From positions 1 through 64,000 of the forward strand of contig JBPCWA010000510.1 of assembly GCA_051009975.1 (NCBI GenBank): a DNA stretch of 64,000 nucleotides, in the 5' to 3' direction. A program made the position numbers and the translations under genes. The stretch is from Tectiglobus sp051009975. GTDB lineage: Bacteria; Pseudomonadota; Alphaproteobacteria; Rhizobiales; Hyphomicrobiaceae. Shown piece by piece: positions 9,233 to 16,643 of the stretch (positions are counted from its first letter, which is position 1; each line of letters starts with the position of its first letter). The notes beneath the pieces were generated by a model. That model saw only the letters and a list, made by a program, of their open reading frames with translations. It ran no database searches and had not been told where the DNA came from.

Positions 9233-9674
9233 AAGTAGGGCAACTCTGTTAAACAAACCATTGACTGTTTTGGAGTGATGGATGGGACAAGCGTTGCGCC
9301 GGCTCGAAAGCAATCCCCGCTCAATGAAACGGACGTAATTCATCGTTGGATCATGGCCAATCAGTCAACGCCAACAAGTCATAACAGGTCAGTTATGCTG
9401 AATTAGTTATCGCAGGTCTGTTGTCGCAATTCAATTAGCGCAAGCCAGTCACAATCTCGCGTTTCATTCGAATGAGGCCCCCCGGTCCGGCCGATAGGCA
9501 GCAAATCGAATTTTTGTGGAACCAGATCAAATAAACCGCGACGGGGCTAGACCGGATTGTCGACTTAAACCGTTTCCAAAAAAGTAGAACTGGCACGAGG
9601 GAAAGTGCCAGCCCTGTTCTCGGCTCTAATTTCGATGCCGGCTCTGGGTGCGGGAAGTGACGGGTTCGGAACTG
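9233..9674. other. Intergenic stretch upstream of folB, with one hairpin
   Basis: No convincing gene. It should hold the folB operon promoter (minus strand), but I cannot point to one. A perfect 7-bp inverted repeat, CTGGCAC 9590-9596 and GTGCCAG 9605-9611 with an 8-base loop, lies 64 bases from the end of the next minus-strand ORF. No T-run follows on either strand, so it is at best a weak terminator. Confidence 0.4.
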
Positions 9675-9935
9675 TCAGGCGGCGAGTTTCGTTGATTGAT
9701 CAGAGAGTGCGTCGGCGATTGCTTCGACTGCGTGCCTCCAATCTTGGGCTGCATCTGCGTGTGCTAGTCCGAAAGCGTCTAGAGCGTCCGCAGGCGAACC
9801 GCCGTCTCGAAAAATGCGTGCACAAGTTTGGCGAGCGATGTCTTGTGCATGCTGCCATTGCTGCGGATTAATTTCACTCCGTCTCATCGGATGGGCCTCG
9901 CTGTCCAGTGTTACGCTAATGTTTGTTTTGTGCAT
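9675..9935 (-). CDS. Small hypothetical protein
   Basis: An 86-residue product if translation starts at ATG 9935. I do not recognise the family. The composition looks protein-like: a helical, Ala-rich segment with INPQQWQHAQDIARQTCARI followed by RDGGSPADALDAFGLAHADA and a further helix. No signal peptide or membrane segment. The frame is open up to 10109, but the N-terminal part (Arg/Pro-rich) does not look like protein. No clear Shine-Dalgarno sequence precedes 9935. It may be a real small soluble protein or the conserved remnant of a larger one. Confidence 0.5.
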   Translation of the reverse strand: MHKTNISVTLDSEAHPMRRSEINPQQWQHAQDIARQTCARIFRDGGSPADALDAFGLAHADAAQDWRHAVEAIADALSDQSTKLAA

Positions 9936-10105
9936 TATATCAAGCGGCAGATGCGATCCGTGCTTCGGTTTTGCGACGCGATACCGGTTCGGCCAAAACT
10001 TCCAAGCATGACCTGTAATGTCAGTGGTCGGCCGCATCTGCCAACTCGATTGACGGGCCCGGGCACGTGGTGCTCCGTCGGTTTGTCTGAGGCGTGGCCG
10101 CCGTG

Positions 10106-10327
10106 TCAACGCTGCACTCCCCAGTTGGTCTCGGCGACAACTGTGTCGCCGTGTTTTTCGTTAAGCCACCACACTGTGCGGTCAGCGGCAGATGTTGGTG
10201 CCGTCAGTTGAACGCGATCAATGACGCGGTTGGTTGCCGAGCCAAGTGACTGCCAATCTTCGGTAGGTTGGGCCGAAGCGAATGGTACAGCCGAAGCAAA
10301 CGTGTGGTTGGGATTGGTTTTGTACAT
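10106..10327 (-). CDS. Small hypothetical ORF, weak
   Basis: 73 residues, starting MYKTNPNHTFASAVPF. GAGG lies about 10 bases upstream of the ATG, a plausible ribosome binding site. No family recognised. Its end overlaps the long form of the next ORF by 4 bases (10106-10109). It begins just after the inverted repeat at 10345-10371. Could be chance: 73 codons is not long at this base composition. Confidence 0.3.
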   Translation of the reverse strand: MYKTNPNHTFASAVPFASAQPTEDWQSLGSATNRVIDRVQLTAPTSAADRTVWWLNEKHGDTVVAETNWGVQR

Positions 10328-10344
10328 TGGTAGAACGCCTCACA

Positions 10345-10371
10345 GACAGGAACGTACGCTGTTACGTACAC
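10345..10371. promoter_or_regulatory. Inverted repeat, possible operator
   Basis: AACGTACGCTGTTACGTAC contains GTACG and CGTAC separated by six bases, a palindrome of the size bound by TetR-type dimers. It sits 18-44 bases upstream of the minus-strand ORF start at 10327. No regulator gene is adjacent, so this is only a candidate. Confidence 0.25.
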
Positions 10372-10480
10372 TTCTACTTTAAGTTTAGGGACACACGACG
10401 TTTTGCGTTAGGGCTACGCTGACGTGATGTGAGCACCTGAGTTCGAAGGGCAAGCATTGAAAAATGCTCAGTGCAGAGTA

Positions 10481-10690
10481 ACGCGAGACTGAGATACGCG
10501 GGATTTGGGAACGCGAAACGGAGGTACGCAGGCTTGGAAAACGCGATACTGAGATACGCAGTACTGTGAAACGCGAAACTGAGATACGCGGCACCGTGGA
10601 ACGCGAAACAGAGATACGCGGCACTGTGAAACGTGAGCCTAAGATACGCTGTACGTGGAGACGCAAAACTGGAGTACGCAAGGCTAACTC
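10481..10690. repeat. Tandem array of seven 30-bp units, each made of two 15-bp half units
   Basis: Units start at 10481, 10511, 10541, 10571, 10601, 10631 and 10661. The consensus begins ACGCGAAACTGAGAT and continues ACGCGGCACTGTGGA. ACGC or a close variant falls at offset 0 and offset 15 of nearly every unit, so the real period is 15 bp. Because 30 is a multiple of three, frames stay open on both strands (10-residue repeats such as RISVSR on minus), but these have poor starts and no recognisable family. I judge the array non-coding. Confidence 0.9.
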
Positions 10691-10715
10691 AACGCGATAC
10701 GAGCGACACTTCAAA

Positions 10716-11010
10716 CTAGCGGTTGGCAAGCCGCTGACGCATACGCAATACCGTGGAACTCGAAGCGGCTTGCCTTAGATTATTGAACGTGCCAACGAGC
10801 ACGTTTCTCGGGGACGCATGCCCCAACGCAGACGCAACAGAACAAAACGCAACGCTACTTCTACAACGCAGTACGAAACCATTCTGCAGATCGAAGCGGT
10901 CACTCGACCGCTGAGCTGGCGATTGGCCAGTAACGCAAACTCGTTGGTCCAGTTCGGGTTGCCCGAGCTGTTCCTTGGCGGAACGTTTGAGCAAGGCTCG
11001 CGGAGTCATA
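10716..11010. other. Chain of hairpins separated by ACGC-containing linkers
   Basis: Directly after the 30-bp array come successive inverted repeats: AGCGGTT/AGCCGCT with loop GGCA (10718-10735); GGCAAGCCGCT 10725-10735 with AGCGGCTTGCC 10764-10774; AACGTGC 10786-10792 with GCACGTT 10799-10805; AGCGGTC 10895-10901 with GACCGCT 10906-10912 (loop ACTC); CTGGC/GCCAG 10916-10930; CAGTTCGGG/CCCGAGCTG near 10950-10970; GTTCC/GGAAC near 10969-10984; GAGC/GCTC near 10989-10999. The spacers carry ACGCA or TACGCA. The pattern suggests a structured RNA or a DNA element; no gene is visible. Confidence 0.5.
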
Positions 11011-11361
11011 CGCAACAGTTTACTCTCCCTTAACTCGCACTTGCCAACGTGAGCCGATACGCAGGTTCACACTGTGTCTCGCCGATGAGGGAGAATAAAT
11101 CGTTGCTTCGTGGCCACATCGGGGCAGCTATCTGGCGCGGCGATGGAATTTCAATTGACAAGTGTTCAGAATAACATGCTTTTTTGTGTTGTTTCGATAT
11201 GGTTCTTGAAAAAAGAATTTAATATCAGAGAGTTAGGTTTTGTAAGTCAGTTGGCGGCAGATGTTGGGTTTTCCCCAGCAGAATGCGGGTGGGCTAGGTT
11301 TTGCGGCCGCGAGGCTTGTTGAGTGCATCGTCCGTCGATCTCTTGCGTATCGGTAGGCGTG
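11011..11361. other. Intergenic stretch before dsbB 3' end, AT-richer
   Basis: From about 11150 to 11250 the base composition is clearly more AT-rich than the surroundings, with TTGACA at 11155-11160 that could be a -35 element but no matching -10 at the right distance. A 70-codon plus-strand ORF (11110-11322) has no recognisable features. Nothing firm to annotate. Confidence 0.35.
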
Positions 11362-11895
11362 CTAGGGTGCGTTGCTGGCGCTCGCTGCTGCTGCGGCTTT
11401 CGCGCATCCCATGGCGAGAGCAATGCACGCGATCGCGTTCCAGCCCGCAAACGAAAGCCCGATAAATCGCCACGTTGCTTCGCCGCAGCTCGCAAAAGAG
11501 GTCGATGATAGTTCCTCGACCAGGCTTGTTCCGCTCGAGCTCAATGGTTGGATGGCCTGTCCGTCGCACGTTGCAGGTCCTTGCCAAAATCCCCATTCCA
11601 CGCCGGCATGGTAGGTGGCCAGCCCGGCATTCAAAAGAAAGCCCGTAGCGATGAGTGCAAAGAGAATGGCCGCGGGGCGGTCGCGCTCTAGGCCTACAAG
11701 AATGAGCCCGCCAAATAATGCTGGAATGGCAATGTAGTAGGCGTATCGCTGTTGCAGGCACAGGGGGCATGGTTGGTACCCTCCGAAGTGCTCGAAACCC
11801 AGCGCTGTCAATATGACAGCGGTCGCGGCGAATAGTGAGAACGAGCCCCATATGTAGGCAGGTTGGTCGGATATCGCTGATTTAGATTGCGCCAT
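11362..11895 (-). CDS. dsbB: Disulfide bond formation protein B
   Basis: A 177-residue inner-membrane protein that reoxidises DsbA and passes electrons to quinone. Four hydrophobic segments are visible (about residues 14-34, 52-68, 74-93 and 143-165). The quinone-proximal pair is CPLC (Cys43, Cys46) within CPLCLQQRYAYY, and the second periplasmic pair is Cys110 and Cys137. A conserved Arg follows the first CxxC (Arg50). The C-terminus is an Ala-rich tail. It stands alone between non-coding regions and is probably monocistronic. Confidence 0.95.
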   Translation of the reverse strand: MAQSKSAISDQPAYIWGSFSLFAATAVILTALGFEHFGGYQPCPLCLQQRYAYYIAIPALFGGLILVGLERDRPAAILFALIATGFLLNAGLATYHAGVEWGFWQGPATCDGQAIQPLSSSGTSLVEELSSTSFASCGEATWRFIGLSFAGWNAIACIALAMGCAKAAAAASASNAP

Positions 11896-12254
11896 GAGTA
11901 ACTTTTTGCGTCCCTTTCGTCCCGCTCCTCATCTGGGCTTCCCGTAGATCTCCCTGTTTGTGGGTGTTCGCATTTCCGGCGGACGGGACTTTAGATTCCA
12001 ATTCTAGTCCGAACTGCCAAAGCTTTAAAGGTTTCCTGATCATCGTTTTTATCACTTCCGGTACTATCGCTTCTGGTTCTATTGCTGGGGCGTGGCTCGA
12101 TCGACGCGCGTTGGTTGAGCGTCTTGTTCGACGCTCCTCGTTTATGGGGCAGGGGAAGGAGTGCGTTTCGGAGGCCTGGTCAAAGGGCTGCAGTTGGTCT
12201 GTGGCCGGTTCGTGATGGCGGCGATTGTGAATGCACGGTGGTTTTTGGTTCGGC
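11896..12254. other. Intergenic stretch between dsbB and the ExoD-like gene
   Basis: No supported gene. An 85-codon plus-strand ORF at 11958-12215 has no family resemblance. Within it, 12051-12080 is a 15-bp imperfect direct repeat (ATCACTTCCGGTACT then ATCGCTTCTGGTTCT), in line with other 15-bp repeats in the window. The dsbB promoter should lie here on the minus strand. Confidence 0.4.
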
Positions 12255-12875
12255 TTAGCCGATCAGGCTCAGTGCGGCATCCTTGAGGTAAAGGTAGCCC
12301 TGGTACCCAGCGAGCACGATCGTAATCGAAATGATCAGTGCGACCAAGCTCGCGAGAACGCCGAGCAAGAGCAGTAGTCCATCTTTCTCCAGGAGCGCAA
12401 AACCTAGCAAGAAGATGCCGAGCGCCGGCGCCGTGTTGGTGCCCGGTATGGGGAGCGCCATCGAGGCGGCTAAAACCAAAATGAGAACGCCGAGTGCAAT
12501 CCGCACGACCATCGATGTGGTTAGCCAGCTGAGGCGCGGACTGGTGAAATTCTCCACGAACAACACCAAACGCAGCATGCCATCCACCAGTTTGCGGCTG
12601 AAAGTCTGTGGATCGAACCTTCGTTCCCGCCAGCGTGACGGTAACCAGAGTGTTTGGTGTCCCAGCAATAGCCTGAAGCCTATCAGAAATAATGGTATGG
12701 AAAGAAGCGTCGAGTAGCCAGCGGCGGGTATAGGAAGCGCGGACGGTAGCGCAAAGAGAACGAGTATCGCAGCGAGACCATGAGTCCCGATCTCATCAAC
12801 CACTTCACCGTATGAGCTGGTGCCGCGTTGGGGATCGAAGATATTTTCGATAATCTGGGATAGCGGCTGTCTCAT
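12255..12875 (-). CDS. Exopolysaccharide biosynthesis protein ExoD family
   Basis: A 206-residue integral membrane protein with hydrophobic segments near residues 33-50, 55-72, 122-142, 150-163 and 168-192. Motifs typical of ExoD are the repeated ALPSALPIPAAGYSTLLSIPLFLIG and MALPIPGTNTAPALGIFLLGFALLEKDG halves (quoted in part), a duplicated P-x-P-G/A helix-turn arrangement. ExoD in Sinorhizobium affects exopolysaccharide production and alkali tolerance; its molecular function is not established. No other polysaccharide gene is nearby. Confidence 0.85.
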   Translation of the reverse strand: MRQPLSQIIENIFDPQRGTSSYGEVVDEIGTHGLAAILVLFALPSALPIPAAGYSTLLSIPLFLIGFRLLLGHQTLWLPSRWRERRFDPQTFSRKLVDGMLRLVLFVENFTSPRLSWLTTSMVVRIALGVLILVLAASMALPIPGTNTAPALGIFLLGFALLEKDGLLLLLGVLASLVALIISITIVLAGYQGYLYLKDAALSLIG

Positions 12876-12978
12876 CAGTCTCCATCTAATCGATCAGTTG
12901 GCGGAAGCATAGGTGGCAGCTTTAGCACTATCGGCGAAGCTCCGGCAGTGCAACAACGCGGTGCTTGTCGTCCAAAGC

Positions 12979-13010
12979 AAAAAGGAGCGGACCCTGGCGG
13001 AATCCGCTCC
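12979..13010 (-). terminator. Rho-independent terminator, minus strand
   Basis: GGAGCGGA 12984-12991 pairs with TCCGCTCC 13003-13010 (perfect 8 bp, 11-base loop). Read on the minus strand the stem is followed by five T (complement of A 12979-12983). It lies 122 bases downstream of the small minus-strand gene at 13132-13329 and probably ends that transcript. Confidence 0.75.
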
Positions 13011-13131
13011 ATCGCTCATGATGTTCGAATTTACGAGAGCAGACGTCGCCAGTGTGCTTCCATGTCAAACGCTCAATATGTTTCATTGAACCATCAGTCC
13101 GGCGTGCTAGCTTGCGATGAGAAAATTGCGA

Positions 13132-13329
13132 TCAGTCCGAGTCCTGCGTGTCGTCTGCGCGCGCAATCAGGCGTCGGCCATCATGCATTTTGCGCGCCAT
13201 CATTTTGCGCGCCATGAATGTCCCGGCGCTCGTAATCGCCTTGCGCCGCTCGGCTCGAACTTGTCCCTCGATTGCTCGCAATTCCTCGTCGGATGGCGCC
13301 CAAATCGGTGTTTCGAAGATGTTTTTCAT
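13132..13329 (-). CDS. Small conserved-type hypothetical protein with internal 5-residue duplication
   Basis: A 65-residue charged protein. The ATG at 13329 is chosen because AGGAGA sits 6 bases upstream, one of the best ribosome binding sites in the window. The N-terminal half, PIWAPSDEELRAIEGQVRAE, followed by RRKAITSAGTFMARK, predicts one amphipathic helix and resembles short alphaproteobacterial proteins of the RSP_7527 type, though I am not certain of the family. A perfect 15-bp tandem duplication (13186-13200 and 13201-13215) makes MARKM occur twice. It is divergent from the LysR-type gene at 13432 and has its own terminator. Confidence 0.7.
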   Translation of the reverse strand: MKNIFETPIWAPSDEELRAIEGQVRAERRKAITSAGTFMARKMMARKMHDGRRLIARADDTQDSD

Positions 13330-13431
13330 TTGAATTCTCCTCATGCATCTCATTGTATTTGGAGATATAGGCTCTTACTTGAGGGGCTACAAACGACGAT
13401 GTCTCACCCGACGAGTTAGAAAAATTCATCT

Positions 13432-14424
13432 ATGTCCACTGCTCTCCCTCCCTTGAATGCTCTCCGCGCTTTCGAAGCGGCCGCCCGCCACCTCAGTTTC
13501 TCGCGCGCTGCAGAGGAGCTACATGTGACGCCTGCGGCTCTCAGCCATCAGATCAAGGGGCTTGAGACGTTTCTTGGCCTGAAGTTGTTTATGCGCAAGA
13601 TCCGCGCGATCGAGCTGACGGATGCTGGAAGGACATTATATCCGGGCTTGCATGCAGGTTTTGGTCAGCTAAGACAAGCGGTTGGCAGTCTAGATCGGAT
13701 GAGAGACGATCGCGTGCTGGTAATCAGCGCGCCGCCTGGGTTTACCGCGAAATGGCTCGCCCCCCGCCTCTACCGATTTTTATCGCAGAACCCTGATATC
13801 GACGCGCGCATATCATCCACGCCGGCCATGGTCGATTTTCAGGCCGACGGCGTTGATGTGGCTATACGGAATATGGTTCAGACGGATCGTCTCGACGAAA
13901 TGATCTGTGACAAGCTGGTCGATATCTGTCTGCTGCCTGTGGTAAGTCCTCGCTATCTTGAAGCGCATGGCCCGCTTGATGAGCCTGAAGCATTGAAAGG
14001 GGCAACACTCATTTTCGACGAGTCGCTTCCACAAATATACGGACTGCCGACGTGGTCTGATTGGTTGGCGGAAGCAGGTGTAATGAATACAGATCTCCAG
14101 AGAGGTTTGCGGTTCAACAGTGCTGACCATGCTCTCGATGCCTGTGTTGAAGGCGCTGGAGTTCTACTGGCCCACTATACTTTGGCGCACGACGATCTGA
14201 GGACCGCGCGGTTGCTGGCTCCATTTCCTCTTAAGCTCAAAACGATACGCGGATTTCATTTCGTTTGCCCAGCAGGAAGTGAAACACGTCCTAAGGTGGC
14301 CGCATTTCGAAAGTGGTTGCACGACGAAATGGCGTTGATGGAATCGAAGAGTGCCTTAAGTGGATGTTTGGTTAGGCCGGTATCGCATTCGCGGCCAATT
14401 CAAGGATCAGCGCATTCAAAATGA
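13432..14424 (+). CDS. LysR-family transcriptional regulator, GcvA-like
   Basis: A 330-residue regulator. The N-terminal winged HTH is LNALRAFEAAARHLSFSRAA through LHVTPAALSHQIKGLETFLG, the form typical of the GcvA subgroup (PPLNALRAFEAAAR). The effector domain follows from about residue 95. GcvA-like proteins often regulate beta-lactamase, glycine cleavage or LPS genes; the target here is unknown. It is divergent from the small gene at 13132-13329, which may be co-regulated. The last 53 bases overlap the 3' end of hemW on the other strand, so the C-terminal tail beyond about residue 305 is probably not conserved. Confidence 0.9.
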   Translation: MSTALPPLNALRAFEAAARHLSFSRAAEELHVTPAALSHQIKGLETFLGLKLFMRKIRAIELTDAGRTLYPGLHAGFGQLRQAVGSLDRMRDDRVLVISAPPGFTAKWLAPRLYRFLSQNPDIDARISSTPAMVDFQADGVDVAIRNMVQTDRLDEMICDKLVDICLLPVVSPRYLEAHGPLDEPEALKGATLIFDESLPQIYGLPTWSDWLAEAGVMNTDLQRGLRFNSADHALDACVEGAGVLLAHYTLAHDDLRTARLLAPFPLKLKTIRGFHFVCPAGSETRPKVAAFRKWLHDEMALMESKSALSGCLVRPVSHSRPIQGSAHSK

Positions 14425-15559
14425 TGCGTCCACGCGGCGTGCACCGGATCCGGTTTTGATTTGGCAAATGTTCCAAATGGCCGGAATCCTCTAGCATTTG
14501 AATTGTCTGAGGTGAGGGTCGAACACCGCCAATTTTCGCCAAGCGATCAAGATTGATACCCTCACTCGTCCTCAAGCCCATCAGAAGAAGTTCGTCTGCT
14601 TGCTCCTGTCGCGTGAGTGCGGTATCCGTGGTCACTCCGGTTCCAGTGTCCAAGGTGCGGTCGCGCCAACGCTCCGGCAGTGCTTCGCTGGTCGTTGCCC
14701 GACGCTGGCCGTCGACGATTAGGCGGCCATGCGCGCCCGGTCCTATACCGGCATATTCTCCGTATCGCCAATAAAGGAGGTTGTGTCGGCTCTCTTCGCC
14801 TCGAGCAGCATGATTGGAAATCTCATAGGCGGGAAGTCCATGGTTCTCGGTAATGTTTTGCGTTAAGCAGAAAAGAGCATCTGCCAGTTTTGGGGGCGGT
14901 ATGTGGAGCATCCCGGCACTGTGCCGTCTGGCAAAAGGCGTGCCCTCTTCGATGGTAAGTTGATAGAGCGAGAGGTGTTGGGGACCCAAAGCGATCGCCG
15001 AGAGCAGTTCCTTCTCCCAGCTTTTCTCTGACTGCCGCGGGCGCGCGTAGATGAGATCGAATGAGACGCGTCCGAAGGTGGCCAATGCAATATCCAATGC
15101 TTGTCGGGCCTCCAGAGCCGAGTGGCGGCGGCCGAGTGCTTCCAGGTCTGTGTCGTTAAGGGCTTGGATTCCGAGCGATAAGCGATTTACTCCTGATTTT
15201 CGATAAGCATGGAAACGTCCGGTCTCGACACTGGTCGGATTGGCTTCCAAAGTGATTTCAGCATCGGGTGCGATTGACCAAGCCTTGTCGATCGCTGCCA
15301 GAATCTCGTTGAGGGTCGTTGCTGCCATCATCGATGGTGTTCCACCACCAAAGAAAATGCTGGTCACCTGACGTGGACCAATGCGTTGGCGAGTTCTTTC
15401 GATATCGGTGCGATAGGCTTCGACAAACCACGAGTCATCAATGCCGCCCACTCGAACATGACTATTGAAGTCGCAATAGGGACATTTGGCAGCACAGAAT
15501 GGCCAGTGGACATAGACGCCAAAGCCCATAGCGTCAGGATTGGGATGCTGGATAGACAC
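14372..15559 (-). CDS. hemW: Radical SAM heme chaperone HemW (coproporphyrinogen oxidase-like)
   Basis: A 395-residue radical SAM protein. The [4Fe-4S] motif is CAAKCPYC (Cys22, Cys26, Cys29), preceded by YVHWPF. It lacks the fourth upstream cysteine pattern that distinguishes oxygen-independent coproporphyrinogen oxidase HemN, so HemW is preferred. FFGGGTPS, LEANP, RLSLGIQ and GIGPGAHG are conserved core motifs, and the C-terminal HemN-type domain is present. HemW is thought to insert heme into respiratory enzymes. The start overlaps rdgB by 26 bases, the usual rdgB-hemW arrangement. Confidence 0.95.
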   Translation of the reverse strand: MSIQHPNPDAMGFGVYVHWPFCAAKCPYCDFNSHVRVGGIDDSWFVEAYRTDIERTRQRIGPRQVTSIFFGGGTPSMMAATTLNEILAAIDKAWSIAPDAEITLEANPTSVETGRFHAYRKSGVNRLSLGIQALNDTDLEALGRRHSALEARQALDIALATFGRVSFDLIYARPRQSEKSWEKELLSAIALGPQHLSLYQLTIEEGTPFARRHSAGMLHIPPPKLADALFCLTQNITENHGLPAYEISNHAARGEESRHNLLYWRYGEYAGIGPGAHGRLIVDGQRRATTSEALPERWRDRTLDTGTGVTTDTALTRQEQADELLLMGLRTSEGINLDRLAKIGGVRPSPQTIQMLEDSGHLEHLPNQNRIRCTPRGRIILNALILELAANAIPA

Positions 15560-16199
15560 AAGATTCTACAAATTGTCGGAGCGCGCGAGCGCGATGTGAT
15601 AGGGCTTCAGCCCCGTTACCTTGCCAATTGCTCTTCTCGGACTTTGTCATTTCGCCAAAGGTCCTGCTGTGGCCTTCCGGTCGGAAGAAGGGGTCGTATC
15701 CGAAACCCTCTGCGCCACGCGGTGGCCAGACCAAGTGGCCGTAGACTTTACCCACAAAGAAATTGATGTTGCCGTCAGTCCATGCGAGCGCAAGGGTTGC
15801 GTTGAAATTTGCTATCGGTCCCGGCTTGTACCAGCGTCCCCGCTTTTGGACTTCGTCATGGACGCGTTTCATCGCACCGGTGAAATCTTTCGATGGTCCA
15901 CTCCAGTCAGCCGAATAAACACCGGGCGCGCCATCGAGTGCGGCTACTTCAATACCGGAGTCATCTGCGAGTGCCGGGTGACCGGTAGCCTCGGCTGCCA
16001 ACCGGGCCTTTAGTTCAGCATTCTCTTTGAACGTTGTTCCGGTTTCCTCGGGTTCGGGTAGTCCGAGATCGCCTGCGGACAGTACAGTGATTTCGTAGCT
16101 AGCGAGCAGCTCTTTGATTTCGGCAACCTTGTCCGGATTGTGAGTAGCCAGAACGACTTGATCGCCTGGCCCAAAAACCTGGTTCATTCTAATCCCCAT
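15534..16199 (-). CDS. rdgB: XTP/dITP diphosphatase (Ham1/RdgB)
   Basis: A 221-residue house-cleaning pyrophosphatase that hydrolyses dITP, ITP and XTP to monophosphates and keeps deaminated purines out of DNA. Motifs: VVLATHNPDKVAEI (substrate loop), TGTTFKENAELKA, ADDSGIEVAALDGAPGVYSA (catalytic Asp pair and base site), GYDPFF and LSHRARAL at the C-terminus. It overlaps the upstream VOC gene by 16 bases and hemW by 26, so rph, VOC, rdgB and hemW form a compact minus-strand group. ATG 16187 is an alternative start. Confidence 0.95.
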   Translation of the reverse strand: MGIRMNQVFGPGDQVVLATHNPDKVAEIKELLASYEITVLSAGDLGLPEPEETGTTFKENAELKARLAAEATGHPALADDSGIEVAALDGAPGVYSADWSGPSKDFTGAMKRVHDEVQKRGRWYKPGPIANFNATLALAWTDGNINFFVGKVYGHLVWPPRGAEGFGYDPFFRPEGHSRTFGEMTKSEKSNWQGNGAEALSHRARALRQFVESCVYPASQS

Positions 16200-16594
16200 A
16201 TTCGCGGCTCCGCAAATTCGAGGCTGTTGCCCGCTGGATCACGGAAATATATCGAGCGGCCACCTTGAGGCCATTCAAAGTCGGCTTCGATTTCGACACT
16301 ATTCGTCTCGAGGGCAATACGCCAAAGTTCTATTTCGACTGCGGTCGCGCGAAAGCAGATATGACCGGCGCCAATTGCACCGTGAACGGGTACGACTATC
16401 GGGGCGCGAGGATCTGTGACGCGCGTCGAACGCGGATCAAATAGCAGGAACACCTGCTCCCCGCATTTGTAAAAGATGTGGCGTTTCTCGACCATCGCGA
16501 ATGGTTCTAGGCCCAGTACACGCGAATAGAAGTCCTGGGCTGCCTCCAAATCGTCGACATAGAGTGTGCTCTCGAGGATACCTGAGGGATGCAT
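16184..16594 (-). CDS. VOC family protein (glyoxalase/bleomycin-resistance fold)
   Basis: About 136 residues from ATG 16594 (an in-frame ATG at 16615 is also possible). The two beta-alpha-beta-beta-beta halves are visible: ESTLYVDDLEAAQDFYSRVL and then GHICFRATAVEIELWRIALE through SIYFRDPAGNSLEFAEP. The C-terminal Glu in the SLEFAEP strand is a usual metal ligand. Members include glyoxalase I, dioxygenases and resistance proteins; substrate not predictable. It is located between rph and rdgB and overlaps rdgB by 16 bases. Confidence 0.85.
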   Translation of the reverse strand: MHPSGILESTLYVDDLEAAQDFYSRVLGLEPFAMVEKRHIFYKCGEQVFLLFDPRSTRVTDPRAPIVVPVHGAIGAGHICFRATAVEIELWRIALETNSVEIEADFEWPQGGRSIYFRDPAGNSLEFAEPRIWGLE

Positions 16595-16643
16595 GGGTGA
16601 TCTCATTGATCTCATAACCCAGTGTCACAGGTGCGATATCACT

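Noticed and set aside
10481..10690. CRISPR array
   Set aside because: The 30-bp units are directly contiguous with no unique spacers, and no cas-like gene is nearby.
10385..10778. Coding sequence made of 10-residue repeats (either strand)
   Set aside because: The frames are open only because a 30-bp unit lacks stops; starts are poor (TTG on minus), no ribosome binding site, and the sequence outside the repeat does not look like protein.
11110..11322. 70-codon plus-strand ORF in the AT-rich zone upstream of the dsbB 3' end
   Set aside because: No Shine-Dalgarno, no recognisable fold or signal peptide, and antisense neighbourhood; probably chance.
11958..12215. 85-codon plus-strand ORF with a hydrophobic stretch
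   Set aside because: The repeated ITSGT/IASGS stretch comes from a 15-bp DNA repeat; no family and no upstream signals.
12925..12960. CIRCE-like sequence (TTTAGCACTA)
   Set aside because: Only part of the left half matches and there is no right half GAGTGCTAA at the required spacing; no heat-shock gene downstream.
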